DNA from: Actinomycetota bacterium
GTDB taxonomy: Bacteria; Actinomycetota; Actinomycetes; S36-B12; FW305-bin1
NCBI GenBank assembly: GCA_004297305.1
Contig: SCTR01000008.1
Location: 1 to 64,000 of the forward strand
Length of the DNA: 64,000 bases
Direction: 5' to 3'
Made by a program: the position numbers and the translations under genes. Each line of letters begins with the position of its first letter. Position 1 is the stretch's first letter. A model generated the notes under the pieces. The model saw only the letters and a list, made by a program, of their open reading frames with translations. It ran no database searches and had not been told where the DNA came from. Below, in pieces: positions 57,862 to 64,000 of the stretch.

Positions 57862-58652
57862 GGCGACGGGCGGTCCGTCGGGAACAGCGGCGCATCACGG
57901 CCCCAGTCCTCGTCGATCTGCGACCCAGAGCTTGGAGGGCCTAGCTCAGCTTCGAGGTCGGCCGCGTCCTGTCCGTACCAGAGCGCGACCTCCGGCAGAC
58001 CCAGGACGCCGCTGTAGTAGCCGGCTACGGCCCGAGCCATGAGCGCCTGGGGTGCGCGCGGCTGCTGGGAGGCGGCGACCAGTGAGCGGTATTGGCTCAG
58101 CCAACCGAACTCCGCCGCCAGCACCTGCGCCGACAGCGGCGCCCACGCCCCGCACGTTGCTGCGTCGATGTACCTCGTTTCCTTGAGCTGAATCGCGGCG
58201 ACGCGCGGCGACACCTCAAACTCCTGCACGATCGCGGACAGCTCGGCGCGTGAGACGTTGCTCGTCGCAACCCGTATGCGCACCGCGGCCAGGGGTAGGA
58301 GGAGGTGGCGCGCGAACGTGTCGGCCTGGATCTCGGCGGGCGTGCGTGCTCCCGGTCGGTCACCAGTCGGTCGGTCGATATCGCCCGCCAACACATGGCC
58401 CAGTTCGTGCGCCACGGACGTTCGCTGCCGCATCGGGTTGCTCGTGGTGGCCACTGCGATCACGGAGCGTCCGGTGGCCGGGTCCCGCATCGACAGGCCG
58501 TGCTCCGCCTCGCCGGCGTCCAGGCTCAGGACGTCGATGCCGGTCGTGGCGTGCACGAGCGCGAACACGTCCTTGACTGCGCTCACCCCTAGCTCGTGCT
58601 CGGCGCGGAAGGCCTCGGCTCGCGCACGGCCCAGAGATTCGTTGCTGCTCAC
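57858..58652 (-). CDS. ImmA/IrrE-family metallo-endopeptidase
   Basis: This 264-residue protein has the zinc motif HELGH (H82, E83, H86) and a downstream E107-x3-D111 (EIQADTFARHLLLP) that supplies the third ligand, typical of DUF955/COG2856. Relatives cleave partner repressors (ImmA acting on ImmR in ICEBs1; IrrE/PprI on DdrO). It lies directly after an XRE regulator with a GTGA overlap, so that regulator is the natural substrate. The C-terminal ~75 residues (WLSQYRSLVAASQQPRAP onward) are helical and may sense a signal. Confidence 0.92.
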   Translation of the reverse strand: MSSNESLGRARAEAFRAEHELGVSAVKDVFALVHATTGIDVLSLDAGEAEHGLSMRDPATGRSVIAVATTSNPMRQRTSVAHELGHVLAGDIDRPTGDRPGARTPAEIQADTFARHLLLPLAAVRIRVATSNVSRAELSAIVQEFEVSPRVAAIQLKETRYIDAATCGAWAPLSAQVLAAEFGWLSQYRSLVAASQQPRAPQALMARAVAGYYSGVLGLPEVALWYGQDAADLEAELGPPSSGSQIDEDWGRDAPLFPTDRPSP

Positions 58653-58993
58653 CGGGTCGGGATGCCCTGCTGGCTCAGGTAGTCGTCGAGCTCCAGGTAG
58701 GCGTAGAGGCGCTCACGCATTGCAGTCATGTCCGACGCGCTGCCGTCGGTACGGGCGGCATAGCGAGCTCGCTCGCGGATGGACGGCAGCCCGGTGATGG
58801 TGGCGGCACGTACGCCGAACAGGTCGGCCAGGCGCACGAGCTCGTCACCCTTGAGCGGGCGGGCACCGTCCTCGATGCGAGAGTAGGTGGGCTGGGATAC
58901 CCCCAGCGCGCGGGCGGCGGCGTCCTGGGAGATGCCGCATTGTTCGCGCACTTCGCGGATGCGCCGCGGCAGCAGGGCGGCAAGATCGGTCAT
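58649..58993 (-). CDS. XRE-family HTH regulator
   Basis: This 114-residue protein has an N-terminal HTH_3 domain (RIREVREQCGISQDAAARALGVSQPTYSRIEDGARPLKGDELVRLADLFGV, residues ~12-62) and a 45-residue C-terminal segment that could be the protease-sensitive or dimerising part. ATG 58993 is preferred to an upstream in-frame start because AAGGAAGGG lies just upstream. It heads the XRE - ImmA - PIN operon. An inverted repeat surrounds its ribosome site, consistent with autorepression. Confidence 0.9.
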   Translation of the reverse strand: MTDLAALLPRRIREVREQCGISQDAAARALGVSQPTYSRIEDGARPLKGDELVRLADLFGVRAATITGLPSIRERARYAARTDGSASDMTAMRERLYAYLELDDYLSQQGIPTR

Positions 58994-59020
58994 CTGAATA
59001 AACCCTTCCTTGTCATTCAG
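58994..59020. promoter_or_regulatory. Inverted repeat CTGAAT-15-ATTCAG around the XRE ribosome-binding site
   Basis: CTGAAT (58994-58999) and ATTCAG (59015-59020) have centres 21 bp apart, two helical turns, and bracket AAGGAAGGG. The site touches the start codon. It is a candidate operator for the XRE protein. Confidence 0.55.
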
Positions 59021-59235
59021 TGTGCTCCCTGGGCGGCTGCGGACGCAAGTCCTCCTGAGCGCGGGCAGACGTGGGGACGGGGTGTGGTCACTCACCGTGG
59101 TCGTCTGTGATCGGACGATAGGCCGTTCGAGTGAGCATCCTCACCGGCCGGAACGGGGCCGCCGGTGCTCCCGTCGGTGATCGACATCAGGTGGACCGGC
59201 GCGGGGGCGCTGGTCGTGGGGGATCGGGGGCGGCC

Positions 59236-59814
59236 GTGACAGATCCAGCAGGACAGCACGGCCGCACCCCGGCCTGGTCACCGGTGGACCGGGTGATGGC
59301 GGATCTCGACGCGACCGCAGCGGTGCGCGCCGAACTCGACGACGAGGCACTGCTGGTCGACCTGGCCCGCGAGCGCCGATCGGTCGTCGCCTTACTGGAT
59401 CGGTTGCGCGACAACGTCGATGCGCCGATCGACCTGCGGGTCACGGCGATCGGCCGGTTGCGCGGCGTGCTTGTCGCCGCTGCCGCCGACGCGGTGGTAC
59501 TGCGGGGTCACGACGGCCGTCGCTGGTTGATCCCGGTGGCCGCGGTCCTCGTGGTGACCGGCCCCGGCGACCGGTTCATGAGCGCCGCCAGTGCCGGTCC
59601 GATTGCCGCCCGGCTGGGCTGGCGGGCTGGGCTTCGCCGGCTGGCCGAGGCTGGCAGCGATGTCGTCGTCCACCTTCGGGATGCCTCCACTGTCGCCGGA
59701 CGCATCGTCACGCTGCGTGCCGACCACCTCGATCTGCTGCTCGCCTCGGACGCGGATGCCGGCGGAGCACGCGTACTGGTTCCCCTGGCAGCGATCGTGG
59801 CGGTGCTGGCATGA
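59236..59814 (+). CDS. Conserved actinobacterial protein, function unknown
   Basis: This 192-residue protein starts at GTG 59236 (an upstream GTG at 59131 gives poor coding bias). It has two similar halves with small beta-barrel-like strands: IDLRVTAIGRLRGVLVAAAADAVVLRGHDGRRWLIPVAAVLVV and DVVVHLRDASTVAGRIVTLRADHLDLLLASDAD, followed by VLVPLAAIVAVLA. This resembles an Sm/RNA-binding-like barrel duplicated, but I cannot place it in a named family. It precedes the excisionase-type HTH gene in convergent orientation. Confidence 0.7.
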   Translation: MTDPAGQHGRTPAWSPVDRVMADLDATAAVRAELDDEALLVDLARERRSVVALLDRLRDNVDAPIDLRVTAIGRLRGVLVAAAADAVVLRGHDGRRWLIPVAAVLVVTGPGDRFMSAASAGPIAARLGWRAGLRRLAEAGSDVVVHLRDASTVAGRIVTLRADHLDLLLASDADAGGARVLVPLAAIVAVLA

Positions 59815-59864
59815 GTGGCGGTGCAGGCGTCAGTGACGGTGCGGGCGTGAGCGGCCGCTCTGTG

Positions 59865-60110
59865 CTAGGTCGGCGGCGGCTCATCCCGGTCGTCGTCGCG
59901 TCCGAAGGGATGGGCGGCGACGAACTCTTCGGTGACGGCGTACATCCGGGCGATGTACTCCTCCAGCGCCGGTGCCTCCACGCGCCACTGGCCCCGGCCG
60001 CCGATCTTGATCGCGCGGAGATCCCCGGCGCGTACCAGCGCATAGGCCTGTGCCGCAGAGATGTTGAGCACCTCCGCGACGTCGGCGAGCGTGAGGAATC
60101 GGGGTGTCAC
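59865..60110 (-). CDS. Excisionase/BldC-type HTH DNA-binding protein
   Basis: This 81-residue protein is a MerR-like/HTH_17 domain: FLTLADVAEVLNISAAQAYALVRAGDLRAIKIGGRGQWRVEAPALEEYIARMY, with an acidic tail. Proteins of this type are common in Actinobacteria as small developmental or pilus-associated regulators. GTG 60110 is preceded by CAGGAT seven bases upstream, a possible weak leaderless -10. It is divergent from the SAF gene over 107 nt and may control it. Excisionase activity is not implied. Confidence 0.83.
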   Translation of the reverse strand: MTPRFLTLADVAEVLNISAAQAYALVRAGDLRAIKIGGRGQWRVEAPALEEYIARMYAVTEEFVAAHPFGRDDDRDEPPPT

Positions 60111-60217
60111 GCCGGTGATCCTGGCACGCCGATGCCCGCTGACGCTGTCGTCCGCTCGGCGGCGGTGGACAGCCGCGTGCGACCACTGCCGACGACGACC
60201 GAACCCCGGAGCTGATC

Positions 60218-60940
60218 GTGCCTCGTCCGTTCTTCTCCCGGCGCGCCCACGGCGTCGCCGTACCCGGCGGTGCCGCGCCCAGCAGCCGTACCGCAGCCAG
60301 CGGCGAGCGACGCTTCCCCGCGCCCGGCGTCGCGGCCGAGCGGTTGCGGCCGCAGCGGTGGCGCGAGCCGCGCTTCGTCGCCGGGCTCGTCCTGGTGATG
60401 GTCTCGGTCGTGCTCGGCGCGCGGTTGGTGGGCAGCGGCCCCGCCGGTACGGCGGTCTGGGCGGCGGCCAAGCCGCTGGCGGCCGGTACCACGATCGGCG
60501 CGGCCGATCTCGTCCCCGTCCGGCTCGACGGCGACGCCAGTGCATACGTCGCGGCGACGGCGGTGCCGACCGGCGTACTGCACCGTGATCTGGCCGCCGG
60601 CGAACTGCTGCCGCAGTCCGCGCTGGCGCTGCCCGCCGCCGACCGGCGGTACGTGACGGTCGCGGTGCAACCGTCGCACGCCCCGGCCGACCTCGGCCAC
60701 GGCGACCGGATCGACCTGTGGGTCACGCCGGCCGACGATGCCGGGTCGTCGGTCGCCGTCCCGAAGCGTGCCCTCGCCGGCGCGGTAGTGGCGGCGGTCT
60801 CGACGTACGAGGGGCTCGGCTCCGGTGATCTCGCGGTGGTGCTCGACGTCGCCGAAGCCGACGCGGGCGTCGTGGTGGCCGCGGTGCGCTCCGGTGCCAT
60901 CGACCTGGTCCGGGTGACGGCATCGGACGGTGTGCGGTGA
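60218..60940 (+). CDS. SAF-domain (CpaB/RcpC-like) membrane protein
   Basis: This 240-residue protein has one membrane segment (residues ~52-72: FVAGLVLVMVSVVLGARLVGSG) followed by a SAF domain (VWAAAKPLAAGTTIGAADLVPVRLDG; LHRDLAAGELLPQSAL), the pattern of CpaB/RcpC proteins of Flp pilus systems. Actinobacterial versions often occur without the pilus genes. GGAG seven bases before GTG 60218. Overlaps the ATPase gene by 4 nt (GTGA). Confidence 0.83.
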   Translation: MPRPFFSRRAHGVAVPGGAAPSSRTAASGERRFPAPGVAAERLRPQRWREPRFVAGLVLVMVSVVLGARLVGSGPAGTAVWAAAKPLAAGTTIGAADLVPVRLDGDASAYVAATAVPTGVLHRDLAAGELLPQSALALPAADRRYVTVAVQPSHAPADLGHGDRIDLWVTPADDAGSSVAVPKRALAGAVVAAVSTYEGLGSGDLAVVLDVAEADAGVVVAAVRSGAIDLVRVTASDGVR

Positions 60941-62208
60941 CGGCCGCGCCGGTGCCCGTGATCCTGGCCCTCGGCAGTCTGCCCGGCGAGGCCGACGTCG
61001 TGGCGGCCGCCGCGGCAGGCTCCGCGGTCACGGTGGTACGACGATGCCGCGACACCACCGATCTGCTGGCCGCGGCAGCCGACGGCACCAGCCGCGCCGC
61101 GCTGGTCTCGGCGTCACTGCCGCGGCTGACGCTGGAGGCGGTCACCCGGCTGCATCGACTCGGCGTCGTCGCGGTCGGGGCGGCCGACCCCGACCGCCCC
61201 GGCGACGCGACGCGGCTGCGGGCGCTCGGCGTCGGGACGGTGACGGCCGTCGACGGGACAGACCCGGCCGCGGTCGGCCGGGCGATCGGTCTGCTGGTCT
61301 CCGCGGCCGAGCGGCATACCGCTGCCGCGCCGCAGGAGGTGGGGGACAGCGCCCGGCGCGACCGGCCGGACGGGCGCGGGGCTGCTGCTGGAGACGGCGT
61401 CGTGGTCGCGGTGTGGGGACCCACCGGCGCTCCCGGCCGGTCGACCGTCGCGGTGACCGTGGCTGACGAACTGGCCAGGTCCGGCAACTCGGCGTTGCTG
61501 GTCGACGCCGACAGTTACGGCGGCGCGCTGCCCATGATGCTCGGCCTGGTCGACGACGCGAGCGGTCTGGCTGTCGCCGTACGGCGTGCCGATCTGGGTG
61601 GGCTGGATCTGGTGGCGTTCAGCCGTTGCACCCGGGCCCTGGGTCCGCGGCTGCGGGTGCTCACCGGGATCCGTACGCCGGACCGGTGGAGCGAGCTGCG
61701 GCCCGCCGCGTTGCAGGCGGTGTGGAGTCGGGCCCGTGACCTGGCCGAGGTCACGGTGATCGACACCGGCTTCTGCCTCGAGCGCGACGACGACCCTGCG
61801 ATGGAGCCATTCACGTTGCAGCGCAACGCCGCGACGATCACGGCGCTGGCTGCTGCTGACGTGGTGGTCGCGGTCGGTGGCGCCGAGCCGCTGGGGCTGG
61901 CCCGCCTCGCCGCCGGCTTGCCGGACCTGCGGGCAGTGATTCCGGAGACGCCGATTCGCGTGGTGGTGACGCGCGTTCGACGCGGCATCGCCGGCCGATC
62001 CACCGCGCGTCAGGTGAGCCAGACGCTGCACGAGTTGAGCGGACTGGACGACGTGGTGCTGGTGCCCGACGACCGTCCGGCGCTGGACCGGTGTCAGCGG
62101 GACGGTACGACGCTGGCCGATGCCGCGCCGCGCTCCGCGGCCCGGATCGCGCTGCGCGACTTCGCCGCGACGCTGCCGGTAGCCGGACGAGTCGTCAAGC
62201 CGACCTGA
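60937..62208 (+). CDS. CpaE/MinD-like ATPase with non-canonical P-loop
   Basis: This 423-residue protein has a receiver-like N-terminal domain without phospho-Asp (residues 1-115) and a ParA/MinD-type domain from ~150: WGPTGAPGRSTVAVTVADELARSGNSALLVDADSYGGALPMMLGLVDDA. The P-loop is GAPGRST with R168 where the catalytic lysine is expected, and the first deviant-Walker lysine is absent. CpaE localises Flp pilus machinery. It is coupled to the SAF gene. No tadA, flp or tadBC genes are in the window. Confidence 0.82.
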   Translation: MTAAPVPVILALGSLPGEADVVAAAAAGSAVTVVRRCRDTTDLLAAAADGTSRAALVSASLPRLTLEAVTRLHRLGVVAVGAADPDRPGDATRLRALGVGTVTAVDGTDPAAVGRAIGLLVSAAERHTAAAPQEVGDSARRDRPDGRGAAAGDGVVVAVWGPTGAPGRSTVAVTVADELARSGNSALLVDADSYGGALPMMLGLVDDASGLAVAVRRADLGGLDLVAFSRCTRALGPRLRVLTGIRTPDRWSELRPAALQAVWSRARDLAEVTVIDTGFCLERDDDPAMEPFTLQRNAATITALAAADVVVAVGGAEPLGLARLAAGLPDLRAVIPETPIRVVVTRVRRGIAGRSTARQVSQTLHELSGLDDVVLVPDDRPALDRCQRDGTTLADAAPRSAARIALRDFAATLPVAGRVVKPT

Positions 62209-62213
62209 CAAGC

Positions 62214-62235
62214 CCTCGCTCCAGCGGAGCCGAGG
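62214..62235. terminator. Hairpin between convergent ATPase and hypothetical genes
   Basis: CCTCGCTCC, loop AGC, GGAGC-c-GAGG (nine pairs, one bulge) in the 50-nt gap between two convergent genes. It is suitable as a bidirectional terminator. No T-run. Confidence 0.5.
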
Positions 62236-62258
62236 TGACAGCTGCTACGGCCGGTGTG

Positions 62259-62684
62259 TCAGAAGCGGAAGGGTTTGGGCGGGGTGGCCAGGCTCGCGCG
62301 AGGGCAGGTCGCCAGGTCCAGGTTGCCGAAGCCGAGGGCTTCGTCGCACAGCTTCACCACGGTCCAGCCGCGGGACGTGCCCAGCCGGGTCACGGTGGCG
62401 CGGTAGACGGTGATCTCGTAGCGGGTGGGCGTGCCGTAGGCGACCTGGATCGTGCCGATCAGCTGGGCCGGCCCCGGGTCGCCCGCGCCGTTCCACGACG
62501 CGTCGTAGCGCGCCCAGCGGGACGGGTCGGACAGCCACAGACCACCGTTCTGTACGTCGCGCAACGCCAACTCCACCAGGACGGCACGCGCGGACTCCTC
62601 CGGGATGATCGCCGCCGGGCGAATGACCTCGGTCACGACGCCCTCGTCGTACATCTCGGTCATGAAGATCTCGGAATCCGACAC
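62259..62684 (-). CDS. Conserved hypothetical protein
   Basis: This 141-residue protein has no recognised domain. Features are VTEVIRPAAIIPEESARAVLVELALRDVQNGGLWLSDPSRW, then YEITVYRATVTRLGTSRGWTVVKLCDEALGFGNLDLATCP. No signal peptide or membrane helix. GTG 62684 has AAGGAGG upstream. High third-position G+C supports coding. The 220-nt gap to the divergent DUF3145 gene shows no other gene. Confidence 0.75.
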   Translation of the reverse strand: MSDSEIFMTEMYDEGVVTEVIRPAAIIPEESARAVLVELALRDVQNGGLWLSDPSRWARYDASWNGAGDPGPAQLIGTIQVAYGTPTRYEITVYRATVTRLGTSRGWTVVKLCDEALGFGNLDLATCPRASLATPPKPFRF

Positions 62685-62904
62685 CCGAGTCCTCCTTCGT
62701 TCCTGCCGGCCGCGGTCGCGCCAGAACGCAACAACCTCTCGGCCACCATCGGCCGATCCGGCCGGCGACTTGAATGCGCCGCACCCGGTGTGGCCGTCGG
62801 CGCGTCGCGGCCTCGCCGTCGGAACGGCCAGCTACAGTGCGCTGTCGACTATCGCTTCGTTCGAGATCGCTGGGGAAGGCGCCACTCGAGCGAAGGAGTC
62901 GACG

Positions 62905-63417
62905 GTGTCCGTCCTCGCGGCCTCTCGCCGTGCGCAGGTTGCGCGCGGCGTCGTTTTCGTGCACGCATGCGCGCGTGCGGTGTGCCCCCATGTCGAATGG
63001 ACGCTGACCGAGTTGCTCGGGTCGCGGGTCACGCTGGACTGGACGCCCCAGCCGGTGCTGCGGGGCGCCGCGCGAGCTGAGCTGTCCTGGACGGGCGAGG
63101 CCGGGCTGGGCTCGTCGATCGCCTCCGCGCTACGGGCGTTCCCGGACGTGCGTTTCGAGGTCACCGAAGAGCCGACCGCGGGCCGCGACGGTGAGCGGTA
63201 CGCGTTCACCCCGTCGTTGGGCCTGTTCCGCTCCACCGTCGGTGTGCACGGCGACCTGTTGGTCAACGAGGACCGGTTGCGGTCCGCGCTGAGCAGCGGC
63301 GCGGGCCTGGCCGACGAAATCGCCCGACTGCTCGGTACGCCGTGGGACACCGAACTGGAGCCGTTCCGGTACGCCGGTGACGGCGTACCGGTCCGCTGGC
63401 TGCATCAGGTCGGCTGA
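62905..63417 (+). CDS. DUF3145 protein
   Basis: This 170-residue protein matches DUF3145: ARGVVFVHACARAVCPHVEWTLTELLG, VTLDWTPQPVLRGAARAELSWTGEAGLGSSIASALRAFPDVRFEVTEEPTAGRDGERYAFTPSLGLF, and the end LLGTPWDTELEPFRYAGDGVPVRWLHQVG. The family is actinobacterial and lies beside acyl-CoA carboxylase genes, as here; it may affect lipid synthesis but has no known function. GTG 62905 has AAGGAG six bases upstream. Confidence 0.93.
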   Translation: MSVLAASRRAQVARGVVFVHACARAVCPHVEWTLTELLGSRVTLDWTPQPVLRGAARAELSWTGEAGLGSSIASALRAFPDVRFEVTEEPTAGRDGERYAFTPSLGLFRSTVGVHGDLLVNEDRLRSALSSGAGLADEIARLLGTPWDTELEPFRYAGDGVPVRWLHQVG

Positions 63418-63467
63418 GCGGCCACCCGCTCCGGCGTACCGGGAGCTCGGCCTACCGGGGATCAGGC

Positions 63468-64000
63468 TTACAGGGGGATGTTGCCGTGGGTGCCGCGGCT
63501 GGCGCCCGCGTCGAAGATCGCCTGAGCGAGCGTCGACCGGGTCAGCGCGGGATCGAGGACCTCGTCGACGACGCCGAGCGCGATAGCGCGATCCACCCCG
63601 CCGGCGATGCGCTCGTGTTCCTCGGCCAGTTCGTTCTCGACCTGCTCGCGGACGTCGTCGGGTACCTCCGACAGGCGCCGGCGGTGCAGGATCCGCACCG
63701 CGGCGACGGCCCCCATGACGGCGACCTGCGCGCCGGGCCAGGCGTACACCCGGGTCGCGCCGAGCGCGCGGGAGTTCATCGCGATGTAGGCACCGCCGTA
63801 CGTCTTGCGCATGACGACGGTGACCCGGGGCACCACGCATTCGGCGAACGCGTGCAGCAGCTTCGCGCCGCGCCGCACGACCCCGTCCCACTCCTGGCCG
63901 ACCCCGGGCAGGTACCCGGGCACGTCGACGAGGACGACGAGGGGGACACCGAAGGCGTCACACATCCGTACGAAGCGTGCCGCCTTCTCCGCGCTGGCGG
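63468..64000 (-). CDS. Acyl-CoA carboxylase carboxyl-transferase subunit (AccD-type), C-terminal part
   Basis: The frame is open through the right edge, so 5' codons are missing; 177 residues are visible. SAEKAARFVRMCDAFGVPLVVLVDVPGYLPGVGQE, RGAKLLHAFAECVVPRVTVVMRKTYGGAYIAMNSRALGA and the end (IFDAGASRGTHGNIPL) are typical of acetyl/propionyl-CoA carboxylase beta subunits. It carries the carboxyl from biotin to the acyl-CoA to make malonyl- or methylmalonyl-CoA. Convergent with DUF3145; substrate class cannot be fixed from this part. Confidence 0.92.
   Translation of the reverse strand, partial: ASAEKAARFVRMCDAFGVPLVVLVDVPGYLPGVGQEWDGVVRRGAKLLHAFAECVVPRVTVVMRKTYGGAYIAMNSRALGATRVYAWPGAQVAVMGAVAAVRILHRRRLSEVPDDVREQVENELAEEHERIAGGVDRAIALGVVDEVLDPALTRSTLAQAIFDAGASRGTHGNIPL

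Noticed and set aside
59131-59235. N-terminal extension of the gene at 59236 to an upstream GTG
   Set aside because: Third codon positions there are less G+C-biased than in the rest of the gene and there is no ribosome site; the later GTG was used.

Overview
The window is high-G+C actinobacterial DNA from an actinomycete. GTG starts are common, genes are tightly packed with 4-nt stop/start overlaps, and there are markers such as whiB2, mtrAB-lpqB, the F420 genes fbiA/B/C, DUF3499, DUF5719, DUF3105 and DUF3145. Two stretches follow the gene order of Mycobacterium tuberculosis Rv3235-Rv3268 (secA1, hpf, comF, lpqB, mtrB, mtrA, sahH, manA, SIS protein, manB, DUF3499, whiB2, fbiA, fbiB, GDP-mannose pyrophosphorylase, TIGR03089). 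The genus cannot be named from this sequence. Some genes here (PilZ glycan synthase, GH15 enzyme, GH16 protein) are not part of the mycobacterial block as I recall it.

1-11.6 kb is a cell-surface glycan cluster. It has glycosyltransferases (one partial at the left edge, a 1,043-residue multidomain enzyme, a GT2 enzyme, an 850-residue enzyme), two tandem sulfotransferase paralogues, and a two-gene ABC-2 polysaccharide exporter on the opposite strand. 11.8-19.8 kb holds a secreted SpoIID-type protein with peptidoglycan-binding repeats, a beta-carbonic anhydrase, an orphan winged-helix regulator whose upstream region carries a 16-bp tandem array, a TIGR03089 protein, a GDP-mannose-type pyrophosphorylase, a DUF3105 membrane protein, an AlkA-like glycosylase and a membrane-anchored HNH protein. 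19.9-25.1 kb carries the F420 genes fbiB-fbiA divergent from fbiC. 25.3-31.6 kb has whiB2, a membrane GT2 protein, DUF5719 and a secreted GH16 protein.

31.5-40.1 kb is a mannose-activation and housekeeping run: a zincin-like protein, a DUF6308-like protein, two small zinc-binding proteins, manB, a Trm112-like protein, a SIS isomerase, manA, a CDF transporter and ahcY. With manC upstream, the window encodes the route from fructose-6-phosphate to GDP-mannose. A CPBP protease and a PilZ-containing cellulose-synthase-like enzyme precede mtrA-mtrB-lpqB-comF-hpf, a GH15 trehalase/glucoamylase, an SDR and secA. After secA come an Rv3235-family gene and a LysM gene.

57.3-59.0 kb is the most system-like accessory unit: an XRE regulator, an ImmA/IrrE metallopeptidase and a PIN-domain protein, all coupled by 4-nt overlaps behind an inverted-repeat operator candidate. 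The right end has a small conserved gene, an excisionase-type HTH, a SAF (CpaB-like) protein, a CpaE/MinD-like ATPase lacking the P-loop lysine, a hypothetical, DUF3145 and a partial carboxyl-transferase (AccD-type) gene.

A feature running across the window is a TANNNT -10 hexamer ending 6-8 nt before the start codon, with no good Shine-Dalgarno. I count nine such starts, which indicates leaderless transcription of many of these genes. No tRNA, rRNA, CRISPR array or insertion sequence was recognised.
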